DNA of 64,000 bases from Rhodobacteraceae bacterium EL53 (GCA_900313015.1 OMPR01000006.1:62001-126000); one strand, 5' to 3'. Numbered from the stretch's first letter, positions 1 to 9,455 are shown. The notes: generated by a model not told the origin, from the sequence alone. Translations and numbers: made by a program.

Positions 1-625
1 ACCGTTTCGGCACAAGCAACAGAGGGAGTCCGGTTTCAGGATGTACCGGAACTTCGGTTTCAACGTCCTCAAATGCCAGAGAAGATGGATTGTAAACGTT
101 GGGAACCACGGCTCGCTTCAACTCGACCCCCAACGCATGACATTCCTGAGCGGTGTAGTCGATCAGGAAGCTCTTGACGAAGTTACATGCAATGTCGCTG
201 ATTCGATCCTTGCCAATACCATCGACAAAGAGCTGAACTTCTTCAAAGTGGCGAAAACCATGATCTCGGTAGAAGGGTCTACGCTCGAAGAGACTAAGAA
301 CCTCTTCTGCTTTGGCCCGGCCAATCCGCGTTCCTTTCTTGGTCGCAGAAGTTCCTAGCCCCACTTCGTCACATTCTGAAGCGTCGATAAGCTGTTGCAC
401 AGCTTGTTCCTGGCTGCCCGATTTTGAAAGAGCACCAAGGTTATTAAAAGCTCCTAGAATGACCTGGTGCAGCCCCTTGTCTTGAAGACTAGGTAAACGC
501 CACAAGAGAAACGGATCGACTTAGAGCGGTATGTCCTCATCCAAAAAAGGGATCGCAAAGTCGAGCTCCGCCTGGGGGATGAAAACGTCATGAAACTCTG
601 TAAACCGAGGGCGGATCAGAACCAT
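1..625 (-). pseudogene. Conserved protein linked to the PaeR7I-type RM locus, interrupted by a stop codon (partial)
   Basis: Reading leftward from an ATG at 625, just 6 bases past the stop of the restriction gene, one frame stays open to the window edge except for a single TAA at 521-523 (codon 35). The text before and after it reads as one normal protein (FLDEDIPL, stop, VDPFLLWRLPS, then about 170 more codons), so the stop most likely replaced a sense codon such as Tyr. I do not recognise a named domain. The tight spacing to the restriction gene suggests a three-gene transcription unit: methylase, nuclease, this gene. The gene continues past the left edge, so its full length is unknown. A sequencing error at 521-523 would equally explain the stop. 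Confidence 0.7.
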
Positions 626-631
626 AGTAGC

Positions 632-1369
632 TTACCGCGCTGCCACGGCCGCGATGTGACCAGCAAACTCGGTCACAAAGGTCTTAAGCGATGTTAGTTC
701 GCTCAAATTCCTGTGCCGACCATCCTCGGCAGCTTCACGCGGAGACGCCATCAGCGCTGTACTGGTGTAAAGCCCTTCCTGCACGAGACGCTTGCATAGA
801 ATGTCATAGCGCTCGATGTAGGATGCCCCTCGAAAAACCGGATCAACCCGAAAATGCGGCTCTTTAACGCTGACTGGGACGGTCGATGCTTCGCATTCTT
901 CAACAAGCATGAGCCACCCTAAAAAGGGCCGGGCCGAGTCTTTACCAAACGCCCCTTCGCGATAGGCTGTCCAAAGATCATGCGCACTGCCCATGACTTC
1001 TTCGGATCGGTTGTTGAAATTGTTGCCGAAAGAAGGCCCAACTTGCGACTTGAATTCGAGCGCTGCAACGAGTTCGCCTCGTCGCATAACCAGCATGTCC
1101 CATTCTTTTTTTGGTCGGTAATATCCAGGCAGAACAAGAACTTTCCTCTTCACGCAAATCTCGGCGTCCGATAACCCATTTGCTTCTACCAGCGACTGTA
1201 CCATGCCGACGAACCCGTCTAGGTTCTTGCCCGCCGTCACAGCGCCTCGCGCCCCTGCATCCTGGTTCCCGGATTCCGCCTGCTTTGAAAGTGCCGCTTC
1301 ACGGTTGCCCCAGAAGAGCTTGATCGCTTCCTGGGCCTGGGCTTCGTAGTTGGCTAGATCAAGGCTCAC
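632..1369 (-). CDS. PaeR7I/XhoI-family type II restriction endonuclease
   Basis: A 245-residue protein that matches the length and character of the XhoI/PaeR7I nuclease family, whose known members cut CTCGAG. A PD-(D/E)XK-like centre is visible: Asp91 in KKEWD, then Glu105-Phe-Lys107 in AALEFKSQ, followed by the Asn-rich stretch [11 protein letters not shown]. The start codon overlaps the stop of the upstream methyltransferase gene by 4 bases, so the two are translationally coupled and form a restriction-modification pair. The recognition sequence is inferred from the family and not shown by the sequence. The gene looks intact, but the third gene behind it is broken, so it is open whether the locus is fully functional. 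Confidence 0.88.
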   Translation of the reverse strand: MSLDLANYEAQAQEAIKLFWGNREAALSKQAESGNQDAGARGAVTAGKNLDGFVGMVQSLVEANGLSDAEICVKRKVLVLPGYYRPKKEWDMLVMRRGELVAALEFKSQVGPSFGNNFNNRSEEVMGSAHDLWTAYREGAFGKDSARPFLGWLMLVEECEASTVPVSVKEPHFRVDPVFRGASYIERYDILCKRLVQEGLYTSTALMASPREAAEDGRHRNLSELTSLKTFVTEFAGHIAAVAAR

Positions 1370-3033
1370 TCTGCTCTATCCCCTTCAATCAATTTCATTT
1401 CGTCGGCCGAAAGGCCATAAAGACTTTCAACAATCTCGTTGAGCTCATGCCGGTCGTTGGTTTCAGAAAAGCGCTTCAAACGATCTCGCGTTTCCAAGCT
1501 GACGTTTTCCCAAAGGGGAAGGCGAATGCGTCGTAGGTACTGTGCCTGGAAACGCAAATACCCGCCACGCATCTTGGTCGAATAGAGCGATACGAAAAGG
1601 CGGGCGATACCTGAGCGCATGACAGCCTGTAGCGCATGCACGTCCCACTCGTCTGACGAGATGAAATACAGGTTGTGGTGCGGATAGAGTTTTCCGGCTT
1701 CGTAGACGATAGAAGCATCCCCTTTGATGTCGGGGATCAGAAGTTTCTCGCGTCTGGCCAAATCAGGATAGATGCGATCAATTGTGCGATACCAATTTTG
1801 CGGTGACTTAGTCGCCACATGCCGCTTCGCGATCTGTGCATAGCGCTCTTCCAGGTAGCGCTTGAGCTTCGGATAGTCCTCGAGGTTGACAAGCTTTCCA
1901 TCATCGCCGAAGGGGTTGATCACACCTTTGCCCCGCCATTGAACATGCCCCTCGAGAATGTCTTTTGTCATGACCAAGGGAAGCTTTCGGGACGGCTCAA
2001 CATCGAGCTCTTCAAAGTCTCCGATGAATGCTTTGTCGGCGCCGGTGGCAACACCGATCCCGACCTTGCATCCTGCTTCTTCGATTGCGGGGAGGCTAGA
2101 CTCCAGGCGGCGCACAAGCGCGAGTGCATCGAAGTCTTGGAGAATCCAAGGTTCTCCGCCTGCTGCGATCTTGACGATCTCGCGCACATCGCTCGAGGTC
2201 TTAAGCTTCGGCTTGGTCAGCTCACGTGCTAGACGGCCGAGGGCCTTTCCACTGATCTCTGGTCTAGCAAATACCCGCGTGACGTTGCTTTCTTGGCTTG
2301 AGCTGCGACGCTCAATCAGCGTGATTGCCGGATAGGCACTAACCTCAGAGTGAAACGCATCTGTACCGACCATATCGACATATGTTGCTAGGTGATAATC
2401 CTTGCTGACGAGCTCGCGTAGCTTCTTGCCGTATCGGTTTTTCATCCACCGATCCGCGCAAATGAAGCTAAGCTTGCCCCCTGTTGCCAGGGCGCGAAGT
2501 GATTTCTCGATGAACGGCACGTAAATATCCGCCCGATCATAGATCGTGCTGTAGCGCTGGCGGTATTCTCCCATGAGAACGTCGGGGATCACTTCCTGGC
2601 GCACATAAGGAGGATTGCCTACGGCGTGAGTGAAATCCTGGTCGAACTCACAAAGCAGAAAGTCACCTTGTGAAAGCCAAGTGTCGAGCAAGGCGTCAGC
2701 GTCTTCCTGAGTTACCCCCTGTTCGGTCATCATCGAACGCATGGCTTGCCGGTTCCTTAAAAACGTCGCGCGGTGCAGCTCAACACCTCGTATCGCAGGT
2801 GCTAGCACTGCAAATGTGAGGCCGTTCTGCTTGCGTTGTGCCGCAGCCAAAAGCCGCTCCACGGCAGAAAGGATGAAATCACCTTCGCCGAAGGACGGTT
2901 CTAGAAGACGCAATTCTGTAAGGGGTTGATCGGCTGTGTATCCGACCAGGTCCAGAATGAAATTTACAACCTCTCGTTTGGTGTAAATCGCTCCGCGTTC
3001 TTCGATGCCACTTTCGCTCGCCAAACGTTCCAC
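1366..3033 (-). CDS. PaeR7I/XhoI-type N6-adenine DNA methyltransferase
   Basis: A 555-residue class I S-adenosylmethionine-dependent methyltransferase that should protect the host from the neighbouring nuclease. Motif I is EPSFGEGDF at about residues 45-53 and the catalytic motif IV is NPPY at 140-143, the signature of N6-adenine enzymes; the long C-terminal half is the expected target-recognition part. The start used is GTG at 3033, because the frame closes with TAG about 110 bases upstream and no ATG lies in frame between. It is the first gene of the RM unit and overlaps the nuclease gene by 4 bases. Making methylase before nuclease fits the usual need to modify DNA first. Confidence 0.88.
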   Translation of the reverse strand: MERLASESGIEERGAIYTKREVVNFILDLVGYTADQPLTELRLLEPSFGEGDFILSAVERLLAAAQRKQNGLTFAVLAPAIRGVELHRATFLRNRQAMRSMMTEQGVTQEDADALLDTWLSQGDFLLCEFDQDFTHAVGNPPYVRQEVIPDVLMGEYRQRYSTIYDRADIYVPFIEKSLRALATGGKLSFICADRWMKNRYGKKLRELVSKDYHLATYVDMVGTDAFHSEVSAYPAITLIERRSSSQESNVTRVFARPEISGKALGRLARELTKPKLKTSSDVREIVKIAAGGEPWILQDFDALALVRRLESSLPAIEEAGCKVGIGVATGADKAFIGDFEELDVEPSRKLPLVMTKDILEGHVQWRGKGVINPFGDDGKLVNLEDYPKLKRYLEERYAQIAKRHVATKSPQNWYRTIDRIYPDLARREKLLIPDIKGDASIVYEAGKLYPHHNLYFISSDEWDVHALQAVMRSGIARLFVSLYSTKMRGGYLRFQAQYLRRIRLPLWENVSLETRDRLKRFSETNDRHELNEIVESLYGLSADEMKLIEGDRAE

Positions 3034-3462
3034 AGCTTCAGCGATTGGGCAGAAGCCTGGAAGGACGGTTGGACCGGCAACGACTGGGTCATGGAGCTCT
3101 CCCGAAAATAGAACAATGCAGGAACATCCTGCGTGATCCTAGCATAGGTTCTGCGCTCGTTTCCTGCCATAGCGAAATGTTGGGGCAGCCAACCACAACA
3201 CTATTTCTTTTGTAAGGTAAAAATATCCTTGCCTTCGCCGAATTCCTTACGGCGTCAAAGCGCCGTCAGTCGAAGTCATGTTCGCATGTAAGATGGTAAC
3301 CACTCCTTTCTTGGTAGCCTTCCTATTTGAGTAGAGCCACCTGCGAAAATCGAAAGTTCAAGAAAAGCGGGGTGTGATTTTCGCATTTGGGTTCGATTTA
3401 ATCTGAGAACAACCTTTCGCGTTTATCTCTAAAGCTCAAACGCGAACAGGAGCGACCACCCA
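3034..3462. other. Intergenic region between divergent RM and resolvase genes
   Basis: About 430 bases, AT-richer than its surroundings. It must hold the promoters of the methyltransferase (leftward) and resolvase (rightward). I see no controller-protein gene of the kind found in some RM systems, and no convincing operator repeats. Confidence 0.5.
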
Positions 3463-4041
3463 ATGGCAAAACTAGGATACCGAAGAGTTTCAACCGTGGA
3501 GCAGAAAACTGACCGGCAGGAACTCCCACCAGATATCGACCAAGACGACATCTATGAAGAGAAGACCAGCGGCAAGTCCCGAAAGGAACGACCAGAACTT
3601 GCCGCAATGCTGAAACGTACACGTGCCGGAGACGAAGTGTTCGTCTGGTCAATCGACCGACTCGCTAGATCACTAAGAGACTTGACCGACATTGTTGACG
3701 AGATCGCAAATCGCGGGGCCTCGGTTTGCTTTATCAAGGAAGGCCTCACATTTAGTAGTGCAGAGACGGATTTTGCCGGGCGTTTAATGTTTCAAGTTCT
3801 TGGAGCCATAGCCGAGTTTGAGCGAGCGCTAATCTTGCAACGTCAGCGCGAAGGCATCGAGAAAGCCAAAAAAGCTGGCCGATATCAAGGCCGACCACCA
3901 GCGGACAACCGCGCAGAAATACATCAGATGTTTAAAAGCGGCCTGAGGCCTGCGCATGTCGCCAAGCTTGCAAACATACATCTCTCCACGGCGTATCGGA
4001 TAAGAAAACAGCTCTTTGAAGCCCCAACCCTACCACGCTGA
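3463..4041 (+). CDS. Serine recombinase, resolvase/invertase family
   Basis: A 192-residue small serine recombinase. The catalytic Ser is at position 10 in YRRVST, and the conserved active-site arginines fit R66 and R69 of the SIDRLARS block. The long E helix region (AEFERALILQRQREGIEKAKKAG) leads into a C-terminal helix-turn-helix ending in HLSTAYRIRKQ. Such enzymes resolve cointegrates or invert segments in transposons and plasmids. Length and domain order are normal, so it appears intact. An AGGAG lies about 10 bases before the ATG. It sits between the RM locus and the left attachment repeat of the tRNA-Phe element, so it belongs to neighbouring accessory DNA and not to that element. Confidence 0.93.
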   Translation: MAKLGYRRVSTVEQKTDRQELPPDIDQDDIYEEKTSGKSRKERPELAAMLKRTRAGDEVFVWSIDRLARSLRDLTDIVDEIANRGASVCFIKEGLTFSSAETDFAGRLMFQVLGAIAEFERALILQRQREGIEKAKKAGRYQGRPPADNRAEIHQMFKSGLRPAHVAKLANIHLSTAYRIRKQLFEAPTLPR

Positions 4042-4233
4042 CTGGCAGCAAGGTTATTTTCTGAAATCGGGAAGGTTTTTATTCTCGCGCTGAGCAAGTC
4101 ACCACGCAACAAGGCTTCCGACGCCGCAGCAACGGCAGATGGGCGCACTTAGAAAGCTTAGGTGGATAAAAAGGTGGATGCACTATTGGAGAAGTAAATC
4201 TCTTCCTTTAAATTCAATGATTTACCTTGTTTG

Positions 4234-4284
4234 AATGGTGCCCGGGGGCGGAATCGAACCACCGACACGAGGATTTTCAATCCA
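4234..4284. repeat. attL-type copy of the 51-bp tRNA-Phe direct repeat
   Basis: Identical over 51 bases to 32170-32220. It contains the CCA end, T arm, variable loop and 3' side of the anticodon arm of tRNA-Phe (minus strand), but the sequence after 4284 does not continue the tRNA, so this is not a gene. It marks the left junction of the integrated element. Confidence 0.93.
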
Positions 4285-4446
4285 ATTCGGTAGAAACGAA
4301 CAGCTGGATCAATAGCCTTATTTTGCTGAACTTCCAACGGTCAAATATCTGTTTTTAAATAGGTTTTAACCTCCCCTTAAGACTACCGTAAACTTCTATC
4401 CGCGACCTTCTCAACTGGGATCGAACCTTGTCCACATTTTTTGCGA

Positions 4447-4463
4447 TGGTACAGAAGTGGTAC
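4447..4463. promoter_or_regulatory. Candidate integrase arm sites, left end
   Basis: Two direct copies of TGGTAC (4447-4452 and 4458-4463) spaced 11 bp, about one helical turn, lie 163 bases inside the left 51-bp repeat. A matching cluster (three copies, spacing 10 and 11) lies inside the right end at 32075. Repeats of this kind flanking both core sites are what arm-type integrase or excisionase sites look like. The role is inferred from position and phasing. Confidence 0.5.
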
Positions 4464-4629
4464 AGGAACAAGCATCTGAGTGCTCCACCGATTTCGCCAT
4501 TGTTGCACGTTACAAGAGCAGCGGCGGTGAGACTAACGCCGGGGCACAAATACTAGATCGTCTGACCCCTGCTGCCTTTTGCTCAAATCTTTGCAGATTT
4601 CGTATGACCTGCCCCCAAAGCTCCCTCAT

Positions 4630-4830
4630 TCATAACGAGAGTTTGAGGGTTTGGATTTCATATTCTTCGTCTTCTGTTTGCACAAGCGCTCGGCGCGCTT
4701 GTGCGGGCGTTTGGTTGTCCAACGATGAGTGTGGCCTGACGTGCTTGTAATCATATCGCCAAAGCGCCAGCTTCCAGCGTGCATCGTCCAGACTGTCGAC
4801 CCATTCTTCGTTCAGCAGTTCATCTCGCAG
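4630..4830 (-). pseudogene. 3' end of an IS3-family transposase (OrfB)
   Basis: Sixty-six codons ending in TGA at 4630-4632 match the C-terminal end of the IS3 integrase core: RDELLNEEWVDSLDDAR, then WRYDYKHVRPHSSLDNQTP. The 5' part, including the DDE Asp residues, is absent, so this is a remnant. To its right (4831-4930) one leftward frame reads LPEDMQRDLADMVESQQAR, which looks like a fragment of another protein cut by the IS, with no start codon visible. Confidence 0.85.
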
Positions 4831-4930
4831 GCTGCCATTTCCTTTAGCAAATAACGCGCTTGTTGGCTTTCTACCATGTCGGCAAGATCGCGTTGCATGT
4901 CTTCAGGCAGCTTGGATGATCGACGCCTTT

Positions 4931-6793
4931 TTACAGCGCCTTGTCGAACACGGCACTTAGACGTCGAACGAATTCTGCCGGATCTGAAGGTGCTTCGCCA
5001 TCGGCGATCTTGGCCTGATCCAACAGTAAGTGTGCGGCATCCTGCAAAAGAGGGTCTGATGCCGCCTTCTCGCCCTTTGCGCGTTGTGCCAGCTTTTCTA
5101 GGATACTGTGCGTGGGGTTGAGTTCAAGAATTCGGGTCGCTCCATCCACCATTTGACCATGTCGTTTCAGCAATCTTTCCAGATTGGCATCCATGTCGCC
5201 TTCGTCCGCGACAAGACAAACCGGGCTGCTTGTGAGCCGTTTGGAAGGACGCACATCCTTAACGGCATCACCGAGTTCAACCTTGATCACAGCGATTAGG
5301 TCAGCAAGGTCAGACTCGTCTGATGAGTCTTCTGCATCTTCGATTTGGTCACTTTCGATCTTGTCGAGTTCCGTTGCTCCTCGGGTGACTGATTTAAAGG
5401 TCTTTCCTTCAAATTCTGTCACATGTTGTAGCCAAAATTCATCGACATTGTCAGACAACAGCAGGACTTCGACTCCTTTGGCCTTGAACCCTTCAAGCTG
5501 CGGAGAATGCACCAGCTTCTTGCTGTCTTCTCCAGTGATGTAATAGATAGAATCCTGCCCCTCTTTGCAGCGAGCGACATAGTCGGACAGGCTGGTTAGG
5601 CCATCATTTCCAGTCGATGAGAAGCGACAGACCTCCAACAGTTTATTTTGCAAGTCCGGGTCTTCAATCAGGCCTTCTTTAAGGACGGCACCAAAGTTTT
5701 CCCAGAAAGTCGTATACTCGTCAGGAGCCTTACTCGCCTTTTTCTTTAGCTCGCTCAGCACTTTATTGCTCAACGCCTTTTTGATCTTGGTCAACTTCGG
5801 GTCAGATTGCAGCATTTCTCGCGAAACGTTGAGAGAAAGATCTTCGGAATCGACGACTCCCCGCAGAAACCTCAGATAGGACGGTATAAGCCCTTCAGTG
5901 TTTTCAGAGATAAAGACCCGGTTCACATAGAGTTTCACATGGCTCTTGCGTTCGTTGTCATAAAGATCAAACGGCGCCATTGAAGGCACATACAAAAGGC
6001 TTGTGTGGTTCACCACGCCTTCGACCCGGTTATGCAATACCAACCAAGGCGTATCAAATGCATGTGAAGAATGATGGTAGAATTCCGTGTGCTGTTCTTC
6101 CGTCACCTCTTTCGGTGGGCGGGTCCAAATTGCGGAAGCAGAATTCAAAGTTTCGTCGCCCAAGAGCACAGGAAAGCCGATGTGGTCAGAATAGGTTCGC
6201 ACGATATGTTGGATCCGCACGTCTTCCAGAAATTCCTTGGCGTCTTTTTTCAGATGCAAAACCACCGTCGTGCCGCACTCGCTTTTGTCAGTTGGCTCAA
6301 TAGTAAATTCGCCCTTCCCGTCAGAGACCCACAGCCAGCTTTGGTCTTCGCCTGCTTTCCGGGTTGTCACCTCTACCTTATTGGCAACCATGAATGCCGA
6401 ATAGAACCCAACCCCGAATTGGCCGATTAGTCCGAGATCACCTTTTTTGTCTTCTTTGAGTGCCTCAAGAAACGCGCCAGTACCGGATCGAGCGATTGTC
6501 CCCAGCGTTTCCAGAAGATCTGCATGGTTCATTCCGATACCATTGTCAGAGATAGAAAGTGTTTTGGCTTTTTTGTCGACTTCAAGGGCAATTACAAATT
6601 GCTCTGCGTTGGCTGCGATCTCCGGCCTTGTCAGCGCCTCGTAACGAAGCTTGTCACAGGCATCAGACGCATTTGATATCAGTTCGCGCAGGAAGATTTC
6701 CCGATTTGAGTAAAGAGAACCCGCCACGATATCCAGTAACTGGCCAACTTCCGTCTGGAAGGAAAAGGTTTCTTTAACATCAGCATTCGCCAT
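4931..6793 (-). CDS. htpG: HtpG, Hsp90-family chaperone
   Basis: A 620-residue cytosolic ATP-dependent chaperone of normal bacterial Hsp90 length. The GHKL ATP-binding fold is clear: NASDA at 41-45, DNGIGM at 83-88 and GQFGVGF at 124-130; middle and C-terminal dimerisation parts are complete. The ATG at 6793 is preferred over a TTG at 6814 because MANADVKETFSF fits the family N terminus and AGGAAAT lies upstream. A sigma-32-like promoter sits 45-80 bases upstream. It is divergent from cbpA-cbpM, giving a compact protein-folding cassette. Finding it inside a tRNA-borne element is unusual: it may be an extra copy next to a core htpG or the only one, which the window cannot tell. Confidence 0.97.
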   Translation of the reverse strand: MANADVKETFSFQTEVGQLLDIVAGSLYSNREIFLRELISNASDACDKLRYEALTRPEIAANAEQFVIALEVDKKAKTLSISDNGIGMNHADLLETLGTIARSGTGAFLEALKEDKKGDLGLIGQFGVGFYSAFMVANKVEVTTRKAGEDQSWLWVSDGKGEFTIEPTDKSECGTTVVLHLKKDAKEFLEDVRIQHIVRTYSDHIGFPVLLGDETLNSASAIWTRPPKEVTEEQHTEFYHHSSHAFDTPWLVLHNRVEGVVNHTSLLYVPSMAPFDLYDNERKSHVKLYVNRVFISENTEGLIPSYLRFLRGVVDSEDLSLNVSREMLQSDPKLTKIKKALSNKVLSELKKKASKAPDEYTTFWENFGAVLKEGLIEDPDLQNKLLEVCRFSSTGNDGLTSLSDYVARCKEGQDSIYYITGEDSKKLVHSPQLEGFKAKGVEVLLLSDNVDEFWLQHVTEFEGKTFKSVTRGATELDKIESDQIEDAEDSSDESDLADLIAVIKVELGDAVKDVRPSKRLTSSPVCLVADEGDMDANLERLLKRHGQMVDGATRILELNPTHSILEKLAQRAKGEKAASDPLLQDAAHLLLDQAKIADGEAPSDPAEFVRRLSAVFDKAL

Positions 6794-6844
6794 CGGGATA
6801 TTTCCTAGCTTCAATTGGAAGGTCTTTTAGATTTCTCGGCGAAC

Positions 6845-6871
6845 ATATGAAGGTGAGAGTGGGCTTTCAAC
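6845..6871 (-). promoter_or_regulatory. Heat-shock (sigma-32/RpoH-like) promoter of htpG
   Basis: Read leftward, GTTGAAA (6871-6865) is followed after 12 bases by CTTCATAT (6852-6845). This compares well with the RpoH consensus CTTGAAA, an 11-15 base spacer, and CCCCATNT. It places the transcript start near 6838 and leaves a leader of about 45 bases before the ATG. Confidence 0.65.
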
Positions 6872-7051
6872 CGGCATTCTCTTGGCTAGAGCGGCCACGG
6901 CCCAACCTTGAAGCAACCGTCTGCCTGGCATGCTCAATGCCCCGATGGCGTGACGAGCTAAAGATCAAACAACCGCTTTGTTGAAATGCGAAACTCACTT
7001 CACTAGAATGAACGATAAGGCTTATCCAAAAATGGAGTTGGAAACTGACCC

Positions 7052-7984
7052 ATGAGCGATGATCCATATAAGGTGCTGGGCGTGCAGAAGACGGCGACTC
7101 AGGCCGAGATTAAGAAAGCTTACCGCGCACTTGCAAAGAAGCTGCATCCAGACTTGCACCCTGGCGACTCTGGCAAGATGGCCGAGTTTCAAGCGGCTTC
7201 AGCCGCCAATGATCTGTTGAGTGATCCGGAAAAACGCAAACGTTTCGACAATGGAGAAATCGATGCGAGCGGCCAGGAGCGGCAGGAGCGACAGTTCTAC
7301 CATCAATATGCCAATCAAGATGCGGGGCGCCGCTATGATACCGGCCCAGACATGGGAGGCTTCGGCGACCAGTCTGATTTGTTCTCTGAGCTGTTTAGAC
7401 AGCGCCAGCGCAGCGGTAACGCATCCGGACAAGAGTTTCACGCACGCGGTCAGGACTTGCGTTACCATCTTGATGTCGATTTCATCGATGCTGCAATTGG
7501 TGCCAAGCGTAGCGTAACGATGCCGGACGGAAAGGGGATCGAGATTTCGGTTCCGCCTGGTATCGCTGATGGCCAAACCCTTCGCTTGCGCGGGAAAGGC
7601 GCTCCAGGCCATCGACAGGGACCATCCGGCGACGCCTTCGTTACCATCAGTGTACGTCCACATCCGGTATTTCTGCGTGAGGGTGACAACATTGAAGTTG
7701 AGTTGCCGATTACCTTTGATGAGGCTGTTCTTGGCGCAAAGATCGAAGTGCCAACGATCTCAGGTGCCGTGTCTATGACCATTCCCAAGGGAGTGTCCTC
7801 CGGGCACCGCCTAAGGCTCAAAGGCAAGGGGATCACCAAGGGCAAGGGACAGGGTGGAGATCAGTTTGTCCGCCTTAAGATAGTGCTGCCAGACAAGATC
7901 GATGAGCAATTGGAAGAGCTTGCAACGCGCTGGCGGGATCAGACCAGTTTTGACCCGCGGGAAGAACTGCGGAGGAAAACATGA
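7052..7984 (+). CDS. cbpA: CbpA-type DnaJ family co-chaperone
   Basis: A 310-residue class B J-domain protein. The J domain occupies about residues 1-70 with HPD at 32-34, followed by a short linker and two beta-rich substrate-binding domains (starting near YHLDVDFIDAA and near VELPITFDEA); the Cys-rich zinc domain of true DnaJ is absent. It would stimulate the ATPase of DnaK and deliver substrates. Its stop overlaps the ATG of the next gene, a CbpM-like modulator, which is the known pairing. A GTTGAAA stands at 6980 upstream, but the matching -10 element is poor, so heat-shock control of this side is uncertain. Confidence 0.93.
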   Translation: MSDDPYKVLGVQKTATQAEIKKAYRALAKKLHPDLHPGDSGKMAEFQAASAANDLLSDPEKRKRFDNGEIDASGQERQERQFYHQYANQDAGRRYDTGPDMGGFGDQSDLFSELFRQRQRSGNASGQEFHARGQDLRYHLDVDFIDAAIGAKRSVTMPDGKGIEISVPPGIADGQTLRLRGKGAPGHRQGPSGDAFVTISVRPHPVFLREGDNIEVELPITFDEAVLGAKIEVPTISGAVSMTIPKGVSSGHRLRLKGKGITKGKGQGGDQFVRLKIVLPDKIDEQLEELATRWRDQTSFDPREELRRKT

Positions 7985-8337
7985 GTTTTGATGAACGAAT
8001 GGTTGTCGCTCGCGTTGAGCGCCTAAACTTACGGGAACTTAGAATTTGGGTCCGCGAAGGTTGGGTTCGCCCTGCTCACAGTGAGGCAGGGCCAATCTTC
8101 GACGAGCTAGACATCGCTCGCATCCGACTTTTGTGCGATTTGAAGAAAGACATGTCGCTTCCGACGGCTGCGCTTCCCGTAGTTCTAACCCTTATCGACA
8201 ATTTGCACCAAACGCGTCGGGAGCTTTGTGCGCTTACCGAAGCTCTCGAAGAACAGCCTGAAGGTGTGCGGCGAACAGTTGTCACCAAATTTCGAGCCAT
8301 ACATGGCAATGTTAGCGGAGCAGACGGCGACCAATAG
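7981..8337 (+). CDS. cbpM: CbpM-type chaperone modulator
   Basis: A 118-residue protein starting in an ATGA overlap with cbpA. In Escherichia coli CbpM binds the J domain of CbpA and blocks its action on DnaK. The protein resembles MerR-like helical modulators: an N-terminal LRIWVREGWVRP segment, FDELDIARIRLLCDLKKD, then a C-terminal coiled-coil stretch. The order cbpA-cbpM with a 4-base overlap is the main support. Confidence 0.85.
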   Translation: MSFDERMVVARVERLNLRELRIWVREGWVRPAHSEAGPIFDELDIARIRLLCDLKKDMSLPTAALPVVLTLIDNLHQTRRELCALTEALEEQPEGVRRTVVTKFRAIHGNVSGADGDQ

Positions 8338-8393
8338 GAACGAGTATCGCAAATAGCTCGCCTCGGAGCCAAACCAAGAAATGGAGAGGGTAA

Positions 8394-8705
8394 ATGCATA
8401 TTGATCTTGCAACGAGACGTCGTGTTCTATTGGTGATGTACCAGCGATACCAGAAAGCCGACCGAGCTTGGGACGTTGCCCGACAAGAGGTGAAGAGTTG
8501 GTTTCCGCGTGGAGAATGGCCAAGCTCTTCAAAAATCGGGGATCGTGGGTCACACATAAGGCGGCTATATGAGCAACGTGAACGGGCCATGATCCAGTTG
8601 GACGCTGCACGCTTAAAGCTTGACCTAGCGAAACAGCGTTTGGCATTGAGACGTCAAAAATCAATGACGACCCCCACGCTATTTCTGTCCTACACAAACC
8701 GCTGA
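8394..8705 (+). CDS. Small conserved-looking protein of unknown function
   Basis: A 103-residue basic, helix-rich protein with an RGEWPSSSKIGDRGS loop in the middle and a long C-terminal helix (LYEQRERAMIQLDAARLKL). GGAGAGGG lies 10 bases before the ATG. It follows cbpM by 56 bases in the same direction and may share its transcript. I do not recognise the family. It could be an element-borne accessory to the chaperone cassette, but nothing in it proves that. Confidence 0.6.
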   Translation: MHIDLATRRRVLLVMYQRYQKADRAWDVARQEVKSWFPRGEWPSSSKIGDRGSHIRRLYEQRERAMIQLDAARLKLDLAKQRLALRRQKSMTTPTLFLSYTNR

Positions 8706-8807
8706 TTAGCCAACAAGTTCAATGGGCGCCTTCACATCCTGCGGCCAGCGTGGGCACCTCCGATCACCAACACTCGCATCCGTGAGAAACTCAACCGTAC
8801 TACCCAT
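8706..8807 (-). pseudogene. N-terminal scrap of an IS66-type orf1 (tnpA)
   Basis: From an ATG at 8807 the leftward frame reads MGSTVEFLTDASVGD, then RRCPRWPQDVKA, which matches the opening of IS66-family orf1 proteins, before running into an unrelated tail and a stop after 33 codons. It is a truncated remnant and is not of the same subtype as the tnpA at 31.6-32.0 kb. Confidence 0.6.
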
Positions 8808-9455
8808 GGAGAAACTCCCTCAAATCCATGTGTCACGGACTCGCAGAATAAACGCGCCAACGGAAGGTGGGATCTAAACAGCGCTTACGGAGTACTTCAT
8901 TCAAAAAAGAAATAGTTCGGCAGTCAACACAGGTTGTTGTCCGCCCCGTGTCCGCATTTGGGTTATTAGCCGCTGCACAGTTAATTTCGTCAACCCTGTA
9001 CGATATCCGCAAAAAACGACCGCCACCAGTCGGGTGACCTCCTTTTGGAGATGTCCACTATGGCAACACTAATAAGCTCCTCATAAGCTTCCGGTCCATA
9101 ATGACCGGTTGCCAGGTACGCATCTACGAAGGCGTATCGGTCATCTTTGTAGCCTTCGGTCATACCGGGAGGGGGCTCGACCCTTTTATGAGTATTGTGT
9201 TGAGGCTATTGAGGCTATTGAGGCTATTGAGGCTGGTGATGACCCCCGCTATGAAACTGAAAACAGCCGCAAGAGTTCTACGGCTGTATCCATCCCCAAT
9301 AAAAATGGGGGGATTACCGTAGTGCTTCCCCTGAACCCGGACTGAATTAGCCTACGGCAACGTTACGAGGCATACCAAGAGTTGTGAAGCCGTTTAGGAT
9401 CGCGGCGCGGATCTAGATCTCCACAACTTGGCGATCAAAGACGCGGTGACTCAAA
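8808..9455. other. Non-coding or decayed DNA with a 9-bp tandem repeat
   Basis: No gene is convincing here. A rightward frame ending near 9345 (reading EAIEAIEAIEAGDDPRYETE) contains the tandem repeat at 9201-9234 but has no good start or recognisable domain; it may be the 3' end of a lost gene. Confidence 0.5.
9201..9234. repeat. Tandem repeat of TTGAGGCTA, nearly four copies
   Basis: A 9-bp unit is repeated almost four times without interruption. In the rightward frame it would encode Glu-Ala-Ile triplets. It is a typical slippage-prone microsatellite in decayed DNA. Confidence 0.85.

Noticed and set aside
2964-3170. An alternative N terminus of the methyltransferase from an ATG further upstream
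   Set aside because: That frame differs from the methyltransferase frame and ends at 2964; joining them would need a frameshift for which there is no evidence.
4234-4284. A second tRNA-Phe gene
   Set aside because: Only the 3' half is present; no D arm or 5' acceptor follows, so it is the attachment-site duplicate.
9201-9234. CRISPR-like array
   Set aside because: Units are 9 bp, contiguous and without spacers: a simple tandem repeat.
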